Positions 14,001 to 26,488 of a stretch of DNA of 64,000 nucleotides are shown one piece after another. Made by a program: the position numbers and the translations under genes. The notes beneath the pieces are model-generated. The model made no database searches and was not told where the DNA came from. It saw nothing but the letters and a program-made list of their open reading frames with translations. The stretch's first letter is position 1. The number at the start of each line of letters is the position of its first letter. The stretch is from assembly GCA_031213475.1 (NCBI GenBank), contig JARUPZ010000016.1, positions 1,793,140-1,857,139 on the forward strand, read 5' to 3'. Origin of the DNA: Nereocystis luetkeana. Lineage: Eukaryota > Sar > Phaeophyceae > Laminariales > Laminariaceae.

Positions 14001-16168
14001 ACTCACCACATTAATGTGGTTACTTGAGCACCAGCCACAACGTTGGCTCGAAATGACCGTGATCACGGGCAACGGCTCTGGGCCCTCACATTCGTGTCGC
14101 GCCGATTGAGTACATGCGGAAGTTTTATCGTTTTCTCGTTGTATTTATATAGCTTGCGTTCGCCCATCGGTTGAACTGCTGCTCTGAGGTTGAGAGTGGC
14201 TCTCACTTACAAGACCGCTCACATACGTAGCCCTGTCGCCTTTCTCGCACGGATTCCTACCGCGTATCAGGTCGAGCACATGGACAACGAGCGACAACTT
14301 TGTGATATGGGCACCGAGATGGAAGAGCTTCAGTCTCAGCTGGACCGCCTCCGGAACGAATTTATGGTGAAAGTCGTTTTTTGGTGGGAAGTTTGTTTTA
14401 GCTGCTTTGGGAACGAAGCGTGCAAATTCCATGCGTCAGGTAGCTTAAGATCCACACTCACTTTTAATGTTGCCGTATGACTAGGTGGATCAGGTTGGAA
14501 CGATGTCGTGCCATTGCGGTGTGTCCGTTTAACAAGGGTGCTGTTATAGCAGTCTGATCTAATCGATGGGATGTGAATTCCTGGCGGGCTTCTGGGTACT
14601 CGCATCTTCTTGAAATTTGAAATTCACCTGAAGAAGAGATTCATCCAATGCACTATCCGAAGGGTTTTCCTAAAATACAAAATCACGTTGTATACGTACT
14701 GTAGTGTCTCTCAATATATTCCTGGCATTACTGTGTGTAGGGCTAGGTTCTGCGCCTTTTTTTGTTTGTCTCGTTTTGTTTTGCCAAGTCGGGTCGGCAA
14801 CCCAGTCCCAGCATCCAGCAGCGGAGACGCAGCCTTCACATACTTCCTCTACGACAAAAGACGTTGAGAGTTGTTGCCCGTTTCCTGTGGTGACGTGTCC
14901 GTTTTCTCCCGAACTCGTTGCGGTCCGCTCTGTTATCTCAGGAACAACAGAAAGAAACGATTCGATTGCGCGCTCGTATAACGCAAGCAGCAGTTGAGCG
15001 GGCCACCCTCCTCGCGGAAATCAAGGGGTGCAATGCATCGCTCTACACACAACAGGTCAGGAGCGCATGAGCTTGTATTTGAGACTACGACCGCGTGTTG
15101 CATGGCTATTTATGGTAATATTAATATTAATGTTCTGACTTACGACGTACAGCAGAATAGTACTCGTATGTGTGTGCCTTGCCTTCATCGAAAAAACACC
15201 TATTCATCTATTACTAGAAGTGCCCCCCAAAAGATGTGCATCGCGTTGCTGTCATTATGCGCTGAAACGGCAAAGCGATCATATCCCGGACTGCGTCTAG
15301 CAAGGTTGAAATGATGCTCTTCGACTTTTGGCCTGCCAAAGGCCTTCGCGACGTGCGCAGGTTGTGATTACCTACACTGATCTACACATGTTTTGGCAGA
15401 TACCGCATCGCGCCGCGATTCTTGAATGAATATGAGCCCCTCTCACTTGCTCTGCACGTATTTTTGGGCTAATGTCAGGGAGAACTTGCGGTTCTGCGCC
15501 AAGAGGAAGTATTGATCGACGACACACGCACCGCACTACAGGGCTATATCGCTGCCGTTGGTGAAAAGGGCGCGTCGCACGGCACAAGTTCTCCGCGGCA
15601 GCCCACGGCGGTGTCGCCTTCTTCGCAACAGCTGGCCGAACGCCCGCCTCCTTCTTCTGTACCCGAGATCAAAGCCAAGACCGAGGCCCCGCTAGAGCCT
15701 GCAATGCCAGCTGTTACACCCCCACTACCACCCCACGGTATGGTAGCACAGCCTCATGATGTGGAAGACCCCTTCGCGGAAGTGCCTAACGAAGCGGCTT
15801 CTCCTAAGGAAGCAGACGCCCCTGAACAAGCAGAAGCGCCTAACGAAGAAGGCTCGGAAGAGAGCAGCGGAGCTTCCTCCTCCAATCAAGCAGAGGTCGA
15901 GCCGGCCGAGAAGAGCATGCTGCAGTCCAACAACGAAGAGAAACTGCAGGATGGATTTGATGCATTCCCTCCCGTTGACGGCTTTGACAACGGCTCTGAT
16001 CCGTTTGCCGTGAATGACTTTGGAGGGAATGCTTTAGGAGAGGCAGGCGTCGACGATCCATTTTCGGCATCTGATGCCGTTTTCACGAATGCGACCGCCG
16101 CGACCAGTGACGGGTTCGACGCATTTCCCCCCTCGACCGGTGCACACTTCGATGCGTTTGGGCAATGA
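5013..16168 (+). CDS. EPS15/Pan1-like endocytic adaptor with two EH domains
   Basis: Exons: 5013-5101, 5199-5421, 10138-10224, 11689-11865, 12294-12596, 12836-13179, 13361-13676, 13832-13933, 14271-14366, 14942-15055, 15479-16168. They join in phase to 846 residues and end in TGA. EH1 spans roughly residues 62-133 and is split by a 4.7-kb intron exactly before VWDIAGD; its calcium loops are degenerate. EH2 (about 258-350) has two canonical 12-residue EF loops, D269-E280 and D303-E314, and the conserved Trp 299. A Ser/Thr/Pro-rich linker follows, then a coiled coil (about 545-645) and an acidic tail with three DPF motifs (714, 791, 810) and three FDAF motifs. In this family EH domains bind NPF peptides and DPF motifs bind the AP-2 ear, which places the protein at clathrin-coated endocytic sites. 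The start at 5013 is the first ATG of the open frame. The fourth exon (11689) is the least certain, since its sequence is not conserved; the others are supported by domain or phase. Confidence 0.85.
6096..6923. mobile_element. putative 828-bp element with terminal inverted repeats
   Basis: Both ends carry GACCTATGCCAATGG, inverted. The similarity continues inward imperfectly for about 50 bp, including a shared GCGAAGTT and an A-rich segment. No clear target duplication flanks it, so it may be old. A minus-strand open frame of 145 codons (6278-6715) lies inside; I do not recognise its product. Confidence 0.5.
8560..9370 (+). repeat. three diverged tandem copies of a roughly 200-bp unit
   Basis: Units at about 8560-8770, 8860-9070 and 9205-9370 share the order: CACAACGTTACAAC or a remnant of it, CGTGT/CGCATG, a TGTACTGCTRTGGCT-like stretch, then a segment ending in (CCG)TNATCTATC or CTGCCATCTGT. 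Similarity is moderate, so the duplication is old. No coding potential is seen. Confidence 0.45.
9770..9803. mobile_element. relic end of a TTAA MITE
   Basis: GTCCCCAAAA followed by GCAGTTCTAAAAGGGT matches the right end of the TTAA elements at 1240 and 33099. The other end and the TTAA flanks are not recognisable. Confidence 0.45.
10367..11251 (-). CDS. unrecognised 294-codon antisense open frame inside intron 3 of the EH gene
   Basis: A single uninterrupted frame lies on the strand opposite the EH-domain gene, wholly within its third intron (10225-11688). A second ATG nine codons in starts a strongly basic segment, MAKKRKEKASHGPRARKAAA. The middle has Ala/Leu/Val-rich stretches and a run of Ala from CAG/GCT repeats near 10765. 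I recognise no domain. Its length is unusual for chance in this AT-balanced sequence, but the composition after the basic start is not convincing, and the C-terminal third looks random. It could be a nested gene, the first exon of one, or a chance frame. Confidence 0.25.
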   Translation of the reverse strand: MLCLSKSRNMAKKRKEKASHGPRARKAAAKRNATAYEDRSAVAIPSKQRRGAQPTSMRCDAAASRCSRHAGTENCRSGTKGAHKHPMPAVEGSVLMAFCPQAPRSTCLGRVYSALALTKAAVLVWLHVSTPMLAAAVLPTYTNNIPHTLLVLGIMCAVAAAAAADKVVTIQPILVMCDISLCFGWFTDDDFFQTITRQQPLLPPRKIQRRIANCRYILYHATKAHDILTTKCVGVALSSFRSPHKRQYDWAGLMQMHEVPMPTTSASEAIRLILVCWCERARSDGATHLKLYYY

Positions 16169-16771
16169 TAGCTTGTAGCGTTGCTATTGGGATGTGTATT
16201 TTAGGTCGGAGGTCACAAGTAACAAATACTGCAATACTATTCATATAATATTACTGCAAACGAGGCGTAACCAGCATCTTGACGGTGGACGGAATAAGGA
16301 ATATAGCGGGCGGTTGTGTTTTTCAGTTTCAGAGACCCCAGTTGATACCGGGGAGTATTTGGTGTTTGGTGTATGAAATTATTGGCGTTAGGTAGGTACT
16401 TATTCTTACATCGCGTGAACGTGGTGGCTGGAGAAAACGATCAGACGCTGGCTCTTAATCGGTCAGACTGGTTCTAAATGTTAGTACAGGGTAAGGTCGT
16501 GAGGAGGTGACAAGGGTCACGAGGCAGGATATGCGCAAACGATGGAGTATCATCGTTTTGCGGGAAATGATGCCGGTACTGCGGTGAATTGTGTCGGTAC
16601 GTTTGCCCAAAAGGTTGGTTGATCTCTTTAATTTGCAAAATCTACCTACATTTTCAAGTTTCGTTTCGTTTGCAGTTTTCTGTCGACGCTTCTCATGCGG
16701 TTGCAAGCTACCTGGTATTCATTATGTGTGGCCCGGAAGGAGTGGAAGCAATGAAAACAACTAACAAAAGC
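16169..16771. other. convergent intergenic spacer
   Basis: About 600 bases between the ends of the EH-domain gene (+) and the DUF501 gene (-). It must hold both 3' untranslated regions and polyadenylation signals, but I cannot place them firmly. No repeat seen. Confidence 0.5.
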
Positions 16772-18357
16772 TTAACGATCACCTCCATGATCGGTAGGTA
16801 CATTGGGAGGAACAGCGTTTGAGTCATTGTCTCCTCGCCCGCTATGCTGTATATGCAGTCCATCGTTGAGAGCATCTCGAACCCATCGTCCGACGACATT
16901 CTGGCCCGTGGCAAGGAAATGTGCCAAGTGCGTGTGAAGACACTTGATGGTGCCGGGCTTGCCTATCCCCGCCACACCGACGGTGAGACCAAGAGATAGC
17001 TCCCACCCTCGCCGCCGTCGAATAACGTCCAGATCGGCTGCCTAGTGCCCCCCGAGCGTGCAAGATGACAGTTCCAGAACAGTGAGGGAAGGGAATAGGA
17101 GCATCGAAGCAACCGTTGTGTTATTTGCGATCAAGCTTCAATAGGTGAACCTTTGCAAAGTCACGCTGGCACCATATGCTCCAGCTGGTTTTCAAGATGG
17201 CCATGTGCCTGCATAACAAGTGCCAGACAACCCAACAATGCGTAGCATCGACCGATGGCTATCGTGGCTTCGCTTGACAGTATCCCTGAATATTCAATCC
17301 ACGAGTCGGCAAACCCTTCTGTGAGAATTACATACTACTGAACGGCTACTTTCAACACCGCCATACCTGGGAAAGACTACCAGTCTACGACTTTGATACC
17401 GTGCGTGCACGTCTGCGCATCATCGGAGCGACTAAGGAAAACACTTTCCCCGCGACGTTAATCGCTAAAAACAAACGGAGAACACCCATGCGCGGGCTCG
17501 GCATATTCTGGAACAAAACACATATCAACATATAAATAGGGTAGAAACGAATAGTAAGGCAATCCCCATCCGGCGAGCGTCATTGCCCTATAAAAATTAG
17601 CGAGAAAACATCTGATGGCATGGTCTCGAATGTGTCGCGAGTTCGCACCGTAAGCATTGCCCAGCGTTCTTCGGCGTAGCTGAGGTGCGCTGCTTTCATC
17701 TCTGCCACGAGTTCTGGGTCCGCCTAAAAAAGAGCGCAGATCCCGAGCAGAGCACACAATGCCCACGGCGAGTCCACGACGAAGACAAGGCATGTTGGAA
17801 TCAACGTGCGAGATGTGTGGGATAGCGCCATGTAACCGGGCGCATAAGCTTCTGATATTTCTGTGCTCGGTCAGCGGGGACCAAACCAATAAAAACGTCA
17901 ACGCTCGGGCCAACATCCCGCCGAAATATTTATCTGGTAACCATGATCAGACACGTCGGGTTTTATTACTGTAACACGGTTGAGCTACGGCAAAATGCTG
18001 CACCGCACTAAAAACTGAGGAACGTGGTAAGGGCATGATCGTGAGCACAATTGAACTCAGGTGACAGGAGGCTGGATACCGTGTGAGAGTTTTCACTGGC
18101 AATAAGTAAACCACATACGAGAGGTGAAAAACACTCGTTAAACGCTCAGCCACGGACATCAGATGCCTAAATATTGTACTATTCCAATGATTACTCCACA
18201 AAAGTGCGCAACACATATTCATAACCCTCCTGCTCACAACAGGTCGACGGCTGACCTGTAATCTGCGCTCCCACTCCGTCACCAGCCCTTGGTTCTCGAG
18301 CTGTGACACGGCGGCCTTGAGAGCTGGGCATGAGAGCCAGTACATAGTGGGGAACGG
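16772..18357 (-). CDS. DUF501 family protein (5' exon not found)
   Basis: Exons on the minus strand: 18357-18256, 17723-17649, 17041-16772, all joined in phase 0 and ending in TAA, giving 148 residues. The first begins PFPTMYWLSCP, the family's conserved entry motif. The second reads ADPELVAEMKAAHLSYAEER. The third carries the hallmark GIGKPGTIKCLHTHLAHFLA followed by TGQNVVGRWV. These match the order of conserved blocks in DUF501 (PF04417), whose function is unknown and which I recall mainly from bacteria, notably actinobacteria, so in a eukaryote an organellar or transferred origin is possible. Family members have a further N-terminal block with an RCP-like motif; I searched 18358-19440 by eye and could not find it. 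The 30 residues after the last conserved block are polar and variable. The gene is convergent with the EH-domain gene. Confidence 0.85.
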
Positions 18358-20090
18358 CTGGGGTAGGCGACGGGCATCGAGAGCAACATGAGCTTAGATC
18401 CAAAACATGCCAAGCTTATCAACACTGAGTGGTGCTGCTTGCATACAGGCTGCTTCAAGCTGAATTCCATTGAAAAAATAGGCGTCGAAAGTTCACGCCG
18501 TTTTTGGAGATAAATTCTACTGTTTTGCGCGTGTTCTACGAGTATGAGCCCCTGTCAAAGAGAATTCCCGAGCTGGTGCACAGAGTACATGTTTTTTTCT
18601 GGTTGCTTTCTGGTTTTTTTTTGGGGTCATGATTTTAGTAAATGATCACAAATTCTTCTACGCCACAAATGATCCCAAATCTCCGGTGCCTGTCCGAGGA
18701 TGGAGGATCGGGTTACCGACCGGAAGCACAGCCCACCACCGACGGAAAAAACCATACCCGAACCACTGCCATGACGATTCAGATTAACATTTTGTCAGGT
18801 TGAGGCCTGCCCGTCACGTGTGGAGCGGCAAAACTCAAGTTCCTTGAAATGAGCCAAAATCGCACCCAGAGTTAGGCCACCAGTCCTCAGCTCTGATCGA
18901 GCCGATCCAATATTTCTGAGCCAAGCTCTCGGGCTCGGGATGGCGTTGATCACCCAGCGCCCATCGTTCTGGACCCGTATCAGTAGGCTGCAGCCTCAAG
19001 GAAACAGCGGAATCTGTGCGTGTCGAGATCTCTGCCCCATCGACGTTTGGGGTCTGTTTGAAGTTGTCCCAAAGTTTCGTACAAAAAATAACCAGCACAC
19101 GGAACCCACTCACACCGCCCACGACTCGCAACCCAGGAGTGTATAGTCGGGTTCAGAGTCAGTGCCCGAGGCGAAGCCCACGACAAGAAACGTGAGCGGT
19201 AGCCCAAGATCGGCCTTGCTTGGTCGCTGGTACTGCTTTGTGGCAAGTTGTCTTATTCGAGTACCCACAGGATGCCTCGTACGATACTCCGCTTGACTAG
19301 ACGCCACCGTAGGCCGAAAACGGCCGGCGGTTACCCTACTCCCAGCAGAAGACAGTTAGCCAAAGAGTAGGTGGTGCCTATCCTGAAGGAAATACGAGCG
19401 CACCACTTGTCCGTCAGTCTGGGGTGCCTCACGCCGCGGCTCCTCTTTTAAACATGTTGAACCTTTTTCAGGGTTGTACAGCAACAAGCAGGTACGAGTA
19501 CATACTGGTATCATATGTACTTAGTATGCTTTGCACTCCTACTTATGTTATACCTGGTATAACCTTGCCATCTCATTTTTTTCCCAACAATCATATTACT
19601 TTTAGTAGTGTGTGTAGCAGTACGACATGAAACCACGTGATCGTACTCGAACTCGCACAACAGACTCATGTACTATTGTAGTACGTACTATTAATAGTAG
19701 AATGTACGAGAGTACCACATCCCTCCCTGCAGTCTCCCTACCGTGCCTCCTACAGTATGGTTCTGAGGGTGTGGCGGTTCTGGTGAGGCTGCAGTTGCCC
19801 CGGTATAGCTACACACGGGTACAGCAGCATATTTGTGTGCTGGCCACTGCATGCCTGGTACCTGGTACCTGGCAATCTTCAGGCTGTGGGGACCGATCTC
19901 TTGCTTTCCTTGAAGATATTTCATAAATCTCAGCGGAGATATCACGTGAATTTTGCGAATAGCAACAAAAAGGAGGAAAATGTGTGCCCTGTTCATACGT
20001 ACCGGGATGGCTCCCATAAGATGGGGTGTTTTGTTTTCATATCCCACGATATAGCTTTTTATATAGATTTGCAAGGTTATGTTCTGTTGG
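18358..20090. other. region upstream of the DUF501 exons, no gene recognised
   Basis: Should contain the first exon and promoter of the DUF501 gene, but no segment matches the family's N-terminus. Minus-strand frames at 18835-19131 and 18980-19246 are open without recognisable content. CCTGGTACCTGG palindromes occur at 19856-19872. Confidence 0.4.
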
Positions 20091-20109
20091 GTTTGTGGAT
20101 TCCGGGTGA

Positions 20110-20245
20110 GGGTATAGAGGTCTTACATAACTTACAGATGTTCCTGGTACGGGTATGGAAGTCTTACAGAACTCACAGAAGTTCCAGATATTGTACGGAA
20201 GTCTTACAAAACTCACAGAAGTACCGGGTGGGTACATGGATGTTG
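20110..20245 (+). repeat. tandem repeat, unit about 42 bp, three copies
   Basis: Units share GTCTTACANAACTCACAGA and a following TTCC/TACC plus TACGG or GGGTA stretch. A related unit recurs at about 20430-20490. The surrounding 20250-20530 is dense in GGGTACCGGGTA-like words. Confidence 0.6.
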
Positions 20246-20529
20246 TGCCTGTACTCGTACCCACACCGCGGTATTTTAGAAGGTGTCGGATACCGGGTAT
20301 ATACCCCCGGTACTTACCCTATTTTCCGGGTATTTCGCCTACACAAAGGCCGGGTACGGGTATGGGGTGTGGTACCCGTACCCCGGGTATTGTGGAACAG
20401 AACTGACAGGAGTTTTGTGTACAGGTTTAAATGTCATATATAACTCACAGAAATTCCGGGTACGGGTATGAACGTACAGAACTTACAGGAGTTCTTTGTA
20501 GGATAATACCGGGTAAATACCCAGGGTAT

Positions 20530-21200
20530 TATTTTGTATATATACCCTACGGACAGAACATAACCTTGTATATTTGAGTCTTGGCCGGTCCCAGCAAATC
20601 CGACGAAAACACACACACCCCATTCGTCAACGCTTTGGCAGAGGCTCATATAAATAGAAAACGTGTGCATAAATACATAATCTATCTCGAAAACGGCGTG
20701 GGCGTTTCGACTTTTGAGCTGAAAAAGGTATAATTTACGTCGTTGCCTTGTACAGGAAATCAACTACCCTGGTATTGATATTTCCAGTACAAGTATAGGG
20801 TCAACTTTGGGCGTAAACCATGACATGATATTCGTCCTACACAGTAAATTCTTCGAATACTTGCGTGACTGTTTTTATAGACGGCTTTGGAGTACCTGGT
20901 ACCGACTCCTTCAGAATAAAAAGAAAGAAACACAATGGCTATGACATCCTCATTCATTGTTCATGGCGGCCAGTAAATATGTGGTATTCGAGTGGCTAAG
21001 TGTATGCTTGCAGCATCCGTGGCGGACACAATATGGGGCGTTTCGCTTGAGAACCAGCCTGTATGTAGCTCTCTGGCCATTTCAGGGGTGAAGCGCGTCC
21101 AGACGTTGTTGAGTCGTTTCGCGCATTTTGAGCTTTAGCTAAGGAGGGTCATACTACTAATAACAATGGCACTACAGTAGACAACAATTTTACTCACTTG
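20530..21200. other. unassigned stretch
   Basis: I see no gene, repeat boundary or RNA in this stretch. Confidence 0.4.
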
Positions 21201-22440
21201 TCTATCAGTGTTGCCTGCCCGGGCTCCCTTCAACGACACCGCCAGAGGGTAGAGCTTCAGTACAGTCGGCTCCCCTGCTTCATGCGAAAGACGGCCGAAC
21301 GAAATACCGGCCCATCGATTGAGTAGTGCGTGCAAAAATGGTGGCTTTGATATGCAGTCCATTGACGTTGTGAGCTACTCGACCGCAGGCAACGACAGTT
21401 ACGAGGGAAGGCCAAGGGAAAAACAATAAAATGCGGACGGATGCGACCGAGAGCAGAACCACTCTGCCAGGGGCTGTTTAAAAGAGCGACGAGAAAAAAC
21501 GGGACAACACGAACTAACCCCAAATATTACACCCTGTAGTTCAAGTCAAAGTCCACACAATGAAATCGCAAAGCAGAAAAGCTCAAACCGGTGCTGCTTG
21601 CTCGGGCGTTGCGTCACCATGAAGGGATACGTTAAGGCTGAGAGGAACCCAACTTCGAGAGCAAGACCTCTCTGGAAGAATTACGACGGCTTGAATCGCA
21701 GCTGAACTGTCGCAGTCTAAAAACCTCAACGCTTCCAACGCGTGCATTGGTACGACGTACATTGGTAAGGGCGGGTATGTATTATAGTAGCTGCCACACG
21801 CACTTTTTGTCCGACTAAATACCCGAACCAAAATTTTCTCTCCACTCTCTTTTCGTGTAGCTCGGCACTATGGTTGACGCACACTGTGCACGGGACGAAG
21901 ATCACTATTGCCACCGGCACTGCAGTAGGTAACGGTGCTACAACAGAAACAGGCTGTGGACGTGAAAAAAAACTGAGCGGGAATCACATGCTGCGCCAAT
22001 GGTTGCCGTCATCACATGCGATATTCGTGTTTGTCCAAGCGAATCACGGCTTGCAGAGGATGGGGGAAACCTTGGAAACTATACACGGGAGGCAGGGACA
22101 TATCTGGGTCCATCACCCGTTCTATGTATGTTGTTCGTGGGGCCATGGAGTTGGTGGCAATCAAGTTGGATGACTGCATGTCTGGCGTGCGCGGCAGCAT
22201 CCGCGCGAGTTATTCCACTCCACCGCCTTTGACGATCCCCATCGCGCTCTCCGTCGCGTATCCGTTGATACCGATGGGCACCCCAACCACCTTCACTCCA
22301 CCCCGTTCCGCGATGTGGACGTCACTGCCTTCAAGAAGGGTCCTTTCTTCCGGCGTAGGTATGTGCCCCTTTGGAGGCAAGGCGACCGTTTTTCTTGCGT
22401 TAGATTAAAAGCAGAAGCACTGGAGCTCGATCGAGCTCAA
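21200..22440 (-). mobile_element. decayed reverse-transcriptase retroelement
   Basis: Fossil element, read on the minus strand. A segment at about 22180-22380 resembles the part of a reverse transcriptase after the active site, with PKGHIPTPEER and GVKVVGVPIG. The adjoining 22010-22180 still resembles the next section (TYIERVMDP), and weaker traces continue to about 21200. The element is clearly broken, with several interruptions, and lacks recognisable ends. I cannot say whether it was a LINE, a DIRS-like or an LTR element. It looks old. Confidence 0.6.
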
Positions 22441-23528
22441 GGCAAAATAGACCCAAAACTTGGGCAGGCCCTCGCTTGAACCCGGAGCACCACACAAACG
22501 TGGACTAACGGCAACTAAGAGCGACATCAGCGAGCGGGGGATTGCAACGCCGACGCCAGTTCATGCCAAATGAAGACGCGCAATCGCAAGGAGGGGTGAG
22601 TGTGAACGAGGCGGGCTTGTGCACGTTCGAATTCAAATTCACACCCAAGATTTGCAGCAACACTCTCAGGCCTACCTACAAGTAGCCTTCGTGCGTAAGC
22701 AAGCAGCGACACACCCGCGACCAGGGGCACCGTTAATTTTCAACACGCAAGCCACAAATGATGGCTAGAAAACCCAAGTCATCCGCGAAGAACAACTACG
22801 TAGCACAACATGAAAAAATAAGTGACGGGCTATCCAGAGAGGTCGAACATATCCGGGTCGGATATCTGAGACGAAGAAAAAATATCCGCGACAACCGCAG
22901 TATTAATAGGCACGGCAACACGATCCGTAACTTGACTCGTATTCTCAAGGTGGCATAGCTTCCTGGACGTGGGCCAAGATCAGAAACTGACGAGTATAGT
23001 AGCGTTGCCCGGCGCGCCTTTTTTTACTCTCACGAACGTAGCACAAGTGGCAGTTACTGTGCCGACTTCAACGTTTGGGATCGGCCCCTTGAGTTATTTC
23101 AGTAAGACGGAGATAGGAGAGGACTGCGTGAGATTTCACAATCGTTTCACTGCCTAAAGTCGTGGAGGGTTGGTGCCGAGTAGGTAGCGGAACACATATC
23201 ATATGATACGGATATTTGAAAAAAAAACACGCTGGCAGACGGCATACCCCCAAATGGGAGCAGTAGTATGATACCTGGTACCAACCGACTGAGCACGTTA
23301 AACCAAAGCTTCGCCGCAAAAAAGTGAACACAAGAGAAAATGCGCTCGAGACAAGGGGGGTTGTCGCCGGCCTTGGCCTTTACGGGGCGGGTGAGGTACT
23401 TTAGTCCTCCTGCCGCTAGAAGGGGGTCGGGCAGAGCTGCCAAGACCCAAATCAATGGGGCATGGGCCAGCTTTTCGGGTGGTGGAGAAACCAACACCGG
23501 ACGGACAAAAACACAGGGCGGACTCTGA
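22441..23528. other. unassigned stretch
   Basis: No gene recognised. Short open frames on both strands show no family motif. Confidence 0.4.
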
Positions 23529-23554
23529 TCCCATATATAGGTATATATGGGATA
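23529..23554. repeat. 26-bp perfect palindrome
   Basis: ATCCCATATATA and its complement meet around a central GG dinucleotide region. Could extrude as a cruciform or serve as a symmetrical protein site; no further evidence. Confidence 0.6.
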
Positions 23555-23659
23555 TTGTTGGCCCTCTGCTCTCAGCGCTCCTCAGGTCTTCTTAGACGTA
23601 TTTTTGTGCGTTGCCCGTGCTAGCGCGAGCTGAGGTTCACCTCACGGGACGAAACTGCC

Positions 23660-23925
23660 TCATCGTGATCCCCGACCCCGACTGACTGTGTCGGGGGCGG
23701 CCTCTGGCGTGCTTGCGCCGTGCTCTGGCTGCCGGCTCGCCGGGTGTGAGTACGTCATCTGTGAGTTGGACCAGTTGAGTGGTCGATACTTGATTAATAA
23801 CAGTCTCCGTGCCCTCGCTGCCGGCAGTAGAGTGGCCGAAACTTGATTTATCACAGTCTCCTGGCCAAAGATTTTGGTTGATGACATACCTTCGCCCCGT
23901 CAGGCCTACCTTTGGCCCGTCAATC
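23660..23925 (+). repeat. R3 diverged repeat, copy 1
   Basis: Shares with 24670-24940 the order: GGCCTCTG, GCGCCGTGC, TACGTCA followed by GTGAGTTG, a GATTTATCACAG block, then CCTACCTTCGCCCCGTCAGG and CTTTGACCCGTCAA-like words. Coding potential is not evident. Confidence 0.55.
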
Positions 23926-24669
23926 CTTCTTCTGAAATAAAATGGTTTCGAGCATTGGGATGTCGTTGACGGCTGTCCGTCAAGGGACAAATGTGCCATC
24001 AGCCGAAATATATGCTCCCTCGTGACGGTAAAAACATTATGTTCACGATGCCAGCACCCTGATTGGACCTCTTCTCCTTTCGCCGAAACGGGAGAGGCCG
24101 CATCCTCCGCGGCTTTCGACAGCTCATGGCAGCAAGAGTGTGGGGAATAGGGCTGGGGTGGCCGGTCTCATGCTCCGCCGTTGCTTGTGCGTTGAGGGTT
24201 GGGCGTTCAAGAAACGAGTGTCGAAATTCCGATTTTGGGCTATTTTACGTGTGGAAGCACGAGTTTAGCGCAAAAATGTTGAGATTCGTAGGCTAGCACA
24301 TGGTCGCGAAACGAACGTCACGAGCCTCTTAGGCTGCTGTGCACGCCGGGCGACCAGACTCCGTAAGACAGAGAGGACGGATTCTATGGTGTCGGACGAG
24401 GCTACGCCGCGGGACGAGCGGTACGGTGGTGGAGGTACAAACGGTGTCTACGAAAACAGGTTTGTACGCACATCAACACTAGCGGACAGTGTCACATGCA
24501 TCGTGAAGTTTTGGTTGTGTTGTGAAGGCGTTTTATATTACTATATAACTGCCAATAAAAAGAAAAGTTATGAACGAGTACATGTATGCCTGAATGTGCG
24601 CGTTACGCTCGCCCTGCAACATGTTTCGTTGCTGACCCTCGAGGGTATGCTTAAGCCTTTCCTCGTCGT

Positions 24670-24940
24670 GCCAACTGCTGTAGAGACGGCCTCTGCCACG
24701 CTCGCGCCGTGCCCAGACGGGGCGCGAGAAACATCTCAAATACGTCAGCTGTGAGTTGTACCAAATGTAGGAGTGGATACTGAGTTCGGTGTACCAGTCG
24801 AGCTTTTGGTCAATACTGAGTGAGACGAGTAGAGTGATCCATATCCAATTCTGAAAGCTACCAGTACGTGATTTATCACAGATTTCGGTTGACGGCCTAC
24901 CTTCGCCCCGTCAGGACTGCCTTTGACCCGTCAAAACGCC
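24670..24940 (+). repeat. R3 diverged repeat, copy 2
   Basis: Second copy of the repeat at 23660-23925, same orientation, with indels in the middle. The end block CCTACCTTCGCCCCGTCAGG is identical in both. Confidence 0.55.
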
Positions 24941-25640
24941 ATTTAAAATACTGTGGTTCATGGCTACTGCGGCTGCTTCTGCCGCTGTTACGCCGCTGCT
25001 CTGGTGCTGCTGCTATGTACGTGTTACTACTGCTGTGCTGTTGTACTGCTGCTGCTGCTGCTCTTGCCATGTCTACGATATGCTTTTGCTGCTGACCCCC
25101 GTGAGCATGGTTAATATCCAAGTCACCCTCTCTCGGTGATGTGTCTCCGCATCTTAAAGCTGAAATACTGACTAATCTGCTTCGGAAGCTGTACGAGAAC
25201 CGTCTCGTACGGGTAATTGATATTTTGTTTGGCATCTCGGCGGAGGTCTCGTGCCCGCGTAGTTTTCGTACGATACGTACCTGTACGCTATGCTGCTGCT
25301 TCTGCTTACTGCTGCTGAGTTTCCTGCACCAACGTAATCGCCGGCGCTTCGTACTGCCGATTTGCTCGATCGACTGCTGCTGCTCAACGAAATGTTTTGT
25401 GGCTATCTGCATACGGTATACATACAGTACGGACGCCGAGCGTCTCGTACGTAGTATTTTGCAGTGCTGCTTGCTGTTGTACGAACGAGTTATGTGTTGT
25501 GCCCGATGGCGGAAGCAAATGTCTTTATTTCTTGTGTTTCCAGCGTTTTTATTCTCTTCACTCAAAATTGTTTTTTATAATGCACCCCTTGGCAGTACTG
25601 TCGCACTAACAGCCTCAAGTTGCATGCCGTACGCCTTCAG
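24941..25640. repeat. CTG/CAG-rich low-complexity stretch
   Basis: Interspersed CTG and TGC runs give long open frames on both strands that are rich in Cys, Leu or Ser. These look like chance products of the trinucleotide composition, not genes. Confidence 0.6.
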
Positions 25641-25711
25641 CCATTACGGGCATGCGCGGAGCCGCCGGCGGGCGTCAGCACGCCGCGGCGAAGCCCTCCT
25701 TGTATATATAT

Positions 25712-26488
25712 GGCGTATCCAACAGAGTCGAAAATCCAAATCGAAAATCCAAACCGGAAATCCAAATCGAAAATCCAAATGATAATAAACAAGGTGATGA
25801 TTGGCCCCTGGCCCAAATAAGTTCTTCGTTTTTTAGGTTCCGAAAAAATGAACGATTTCCAACCCAATGCCGAAAAAAAAGTTGACCACTGAAAATCGAA
25901 AAGCAAATCGAAAACGCGAACAGCAACAATCCAGCGCGTCCTACTGGTCAGCGCAGCAGCGTCAAAATATCACATCAGGACCGCCGTACACAGCATCCAA
26001 CCCACAGCTAGCACGGCAACACAGCCGCACAGACCCCCCCGTAAACAGCCAGCAGGCGAACCACAACACCAGCCCCGACCTTGTCGGGCCTTTGTTTCCC
26101 GGCGTTTGAGCCGAAGAGAATATACTTTGAGGAAAATTCAGTATGATGCCCTCGAAAACGAGGTCGGAAATTCGTTCTCAGTATAATTTCAAGTTTGATC
26201 TCGGGGCGCCAACGTTGGACGCGCCACCACCTCCATGGGAGGCCCGCGTCCCGGAATCGAATTGTCGTCGTGTTTGCCTGCTTCTGTGGTGGATCTGTGT
26301 TGCCGAGCGCTAGCTTGTCGGCATGTGTGCACAGTTGTGAACGGCCAAGTAGGTTGTGCTCTTCGTTGCTTTTCGCCTGGATTTCTCTTTTCATTTTTCG
26401 ATTATGTTAGGACATCTCGACTAATTTTTATCGAAATGAAAATGAATTCGATTTTCGATTTCGATTTTCGATTCTGTTTGGACACGCC
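25712..26488. mobile_element. putative 777-bp inverted-repeat element
   Basis: The left end GGCGTATCCAACAG and the right end, read in reverse, GGCGTGTCCAAACAG match, and each is followed inward by tandem words of the type TCGAAAATCCAAA or TCGAAAATCGAAA. The left array runs 25729-25780. No target duplication is obvious. No transposase frame is recognised. Confidence 0.55.
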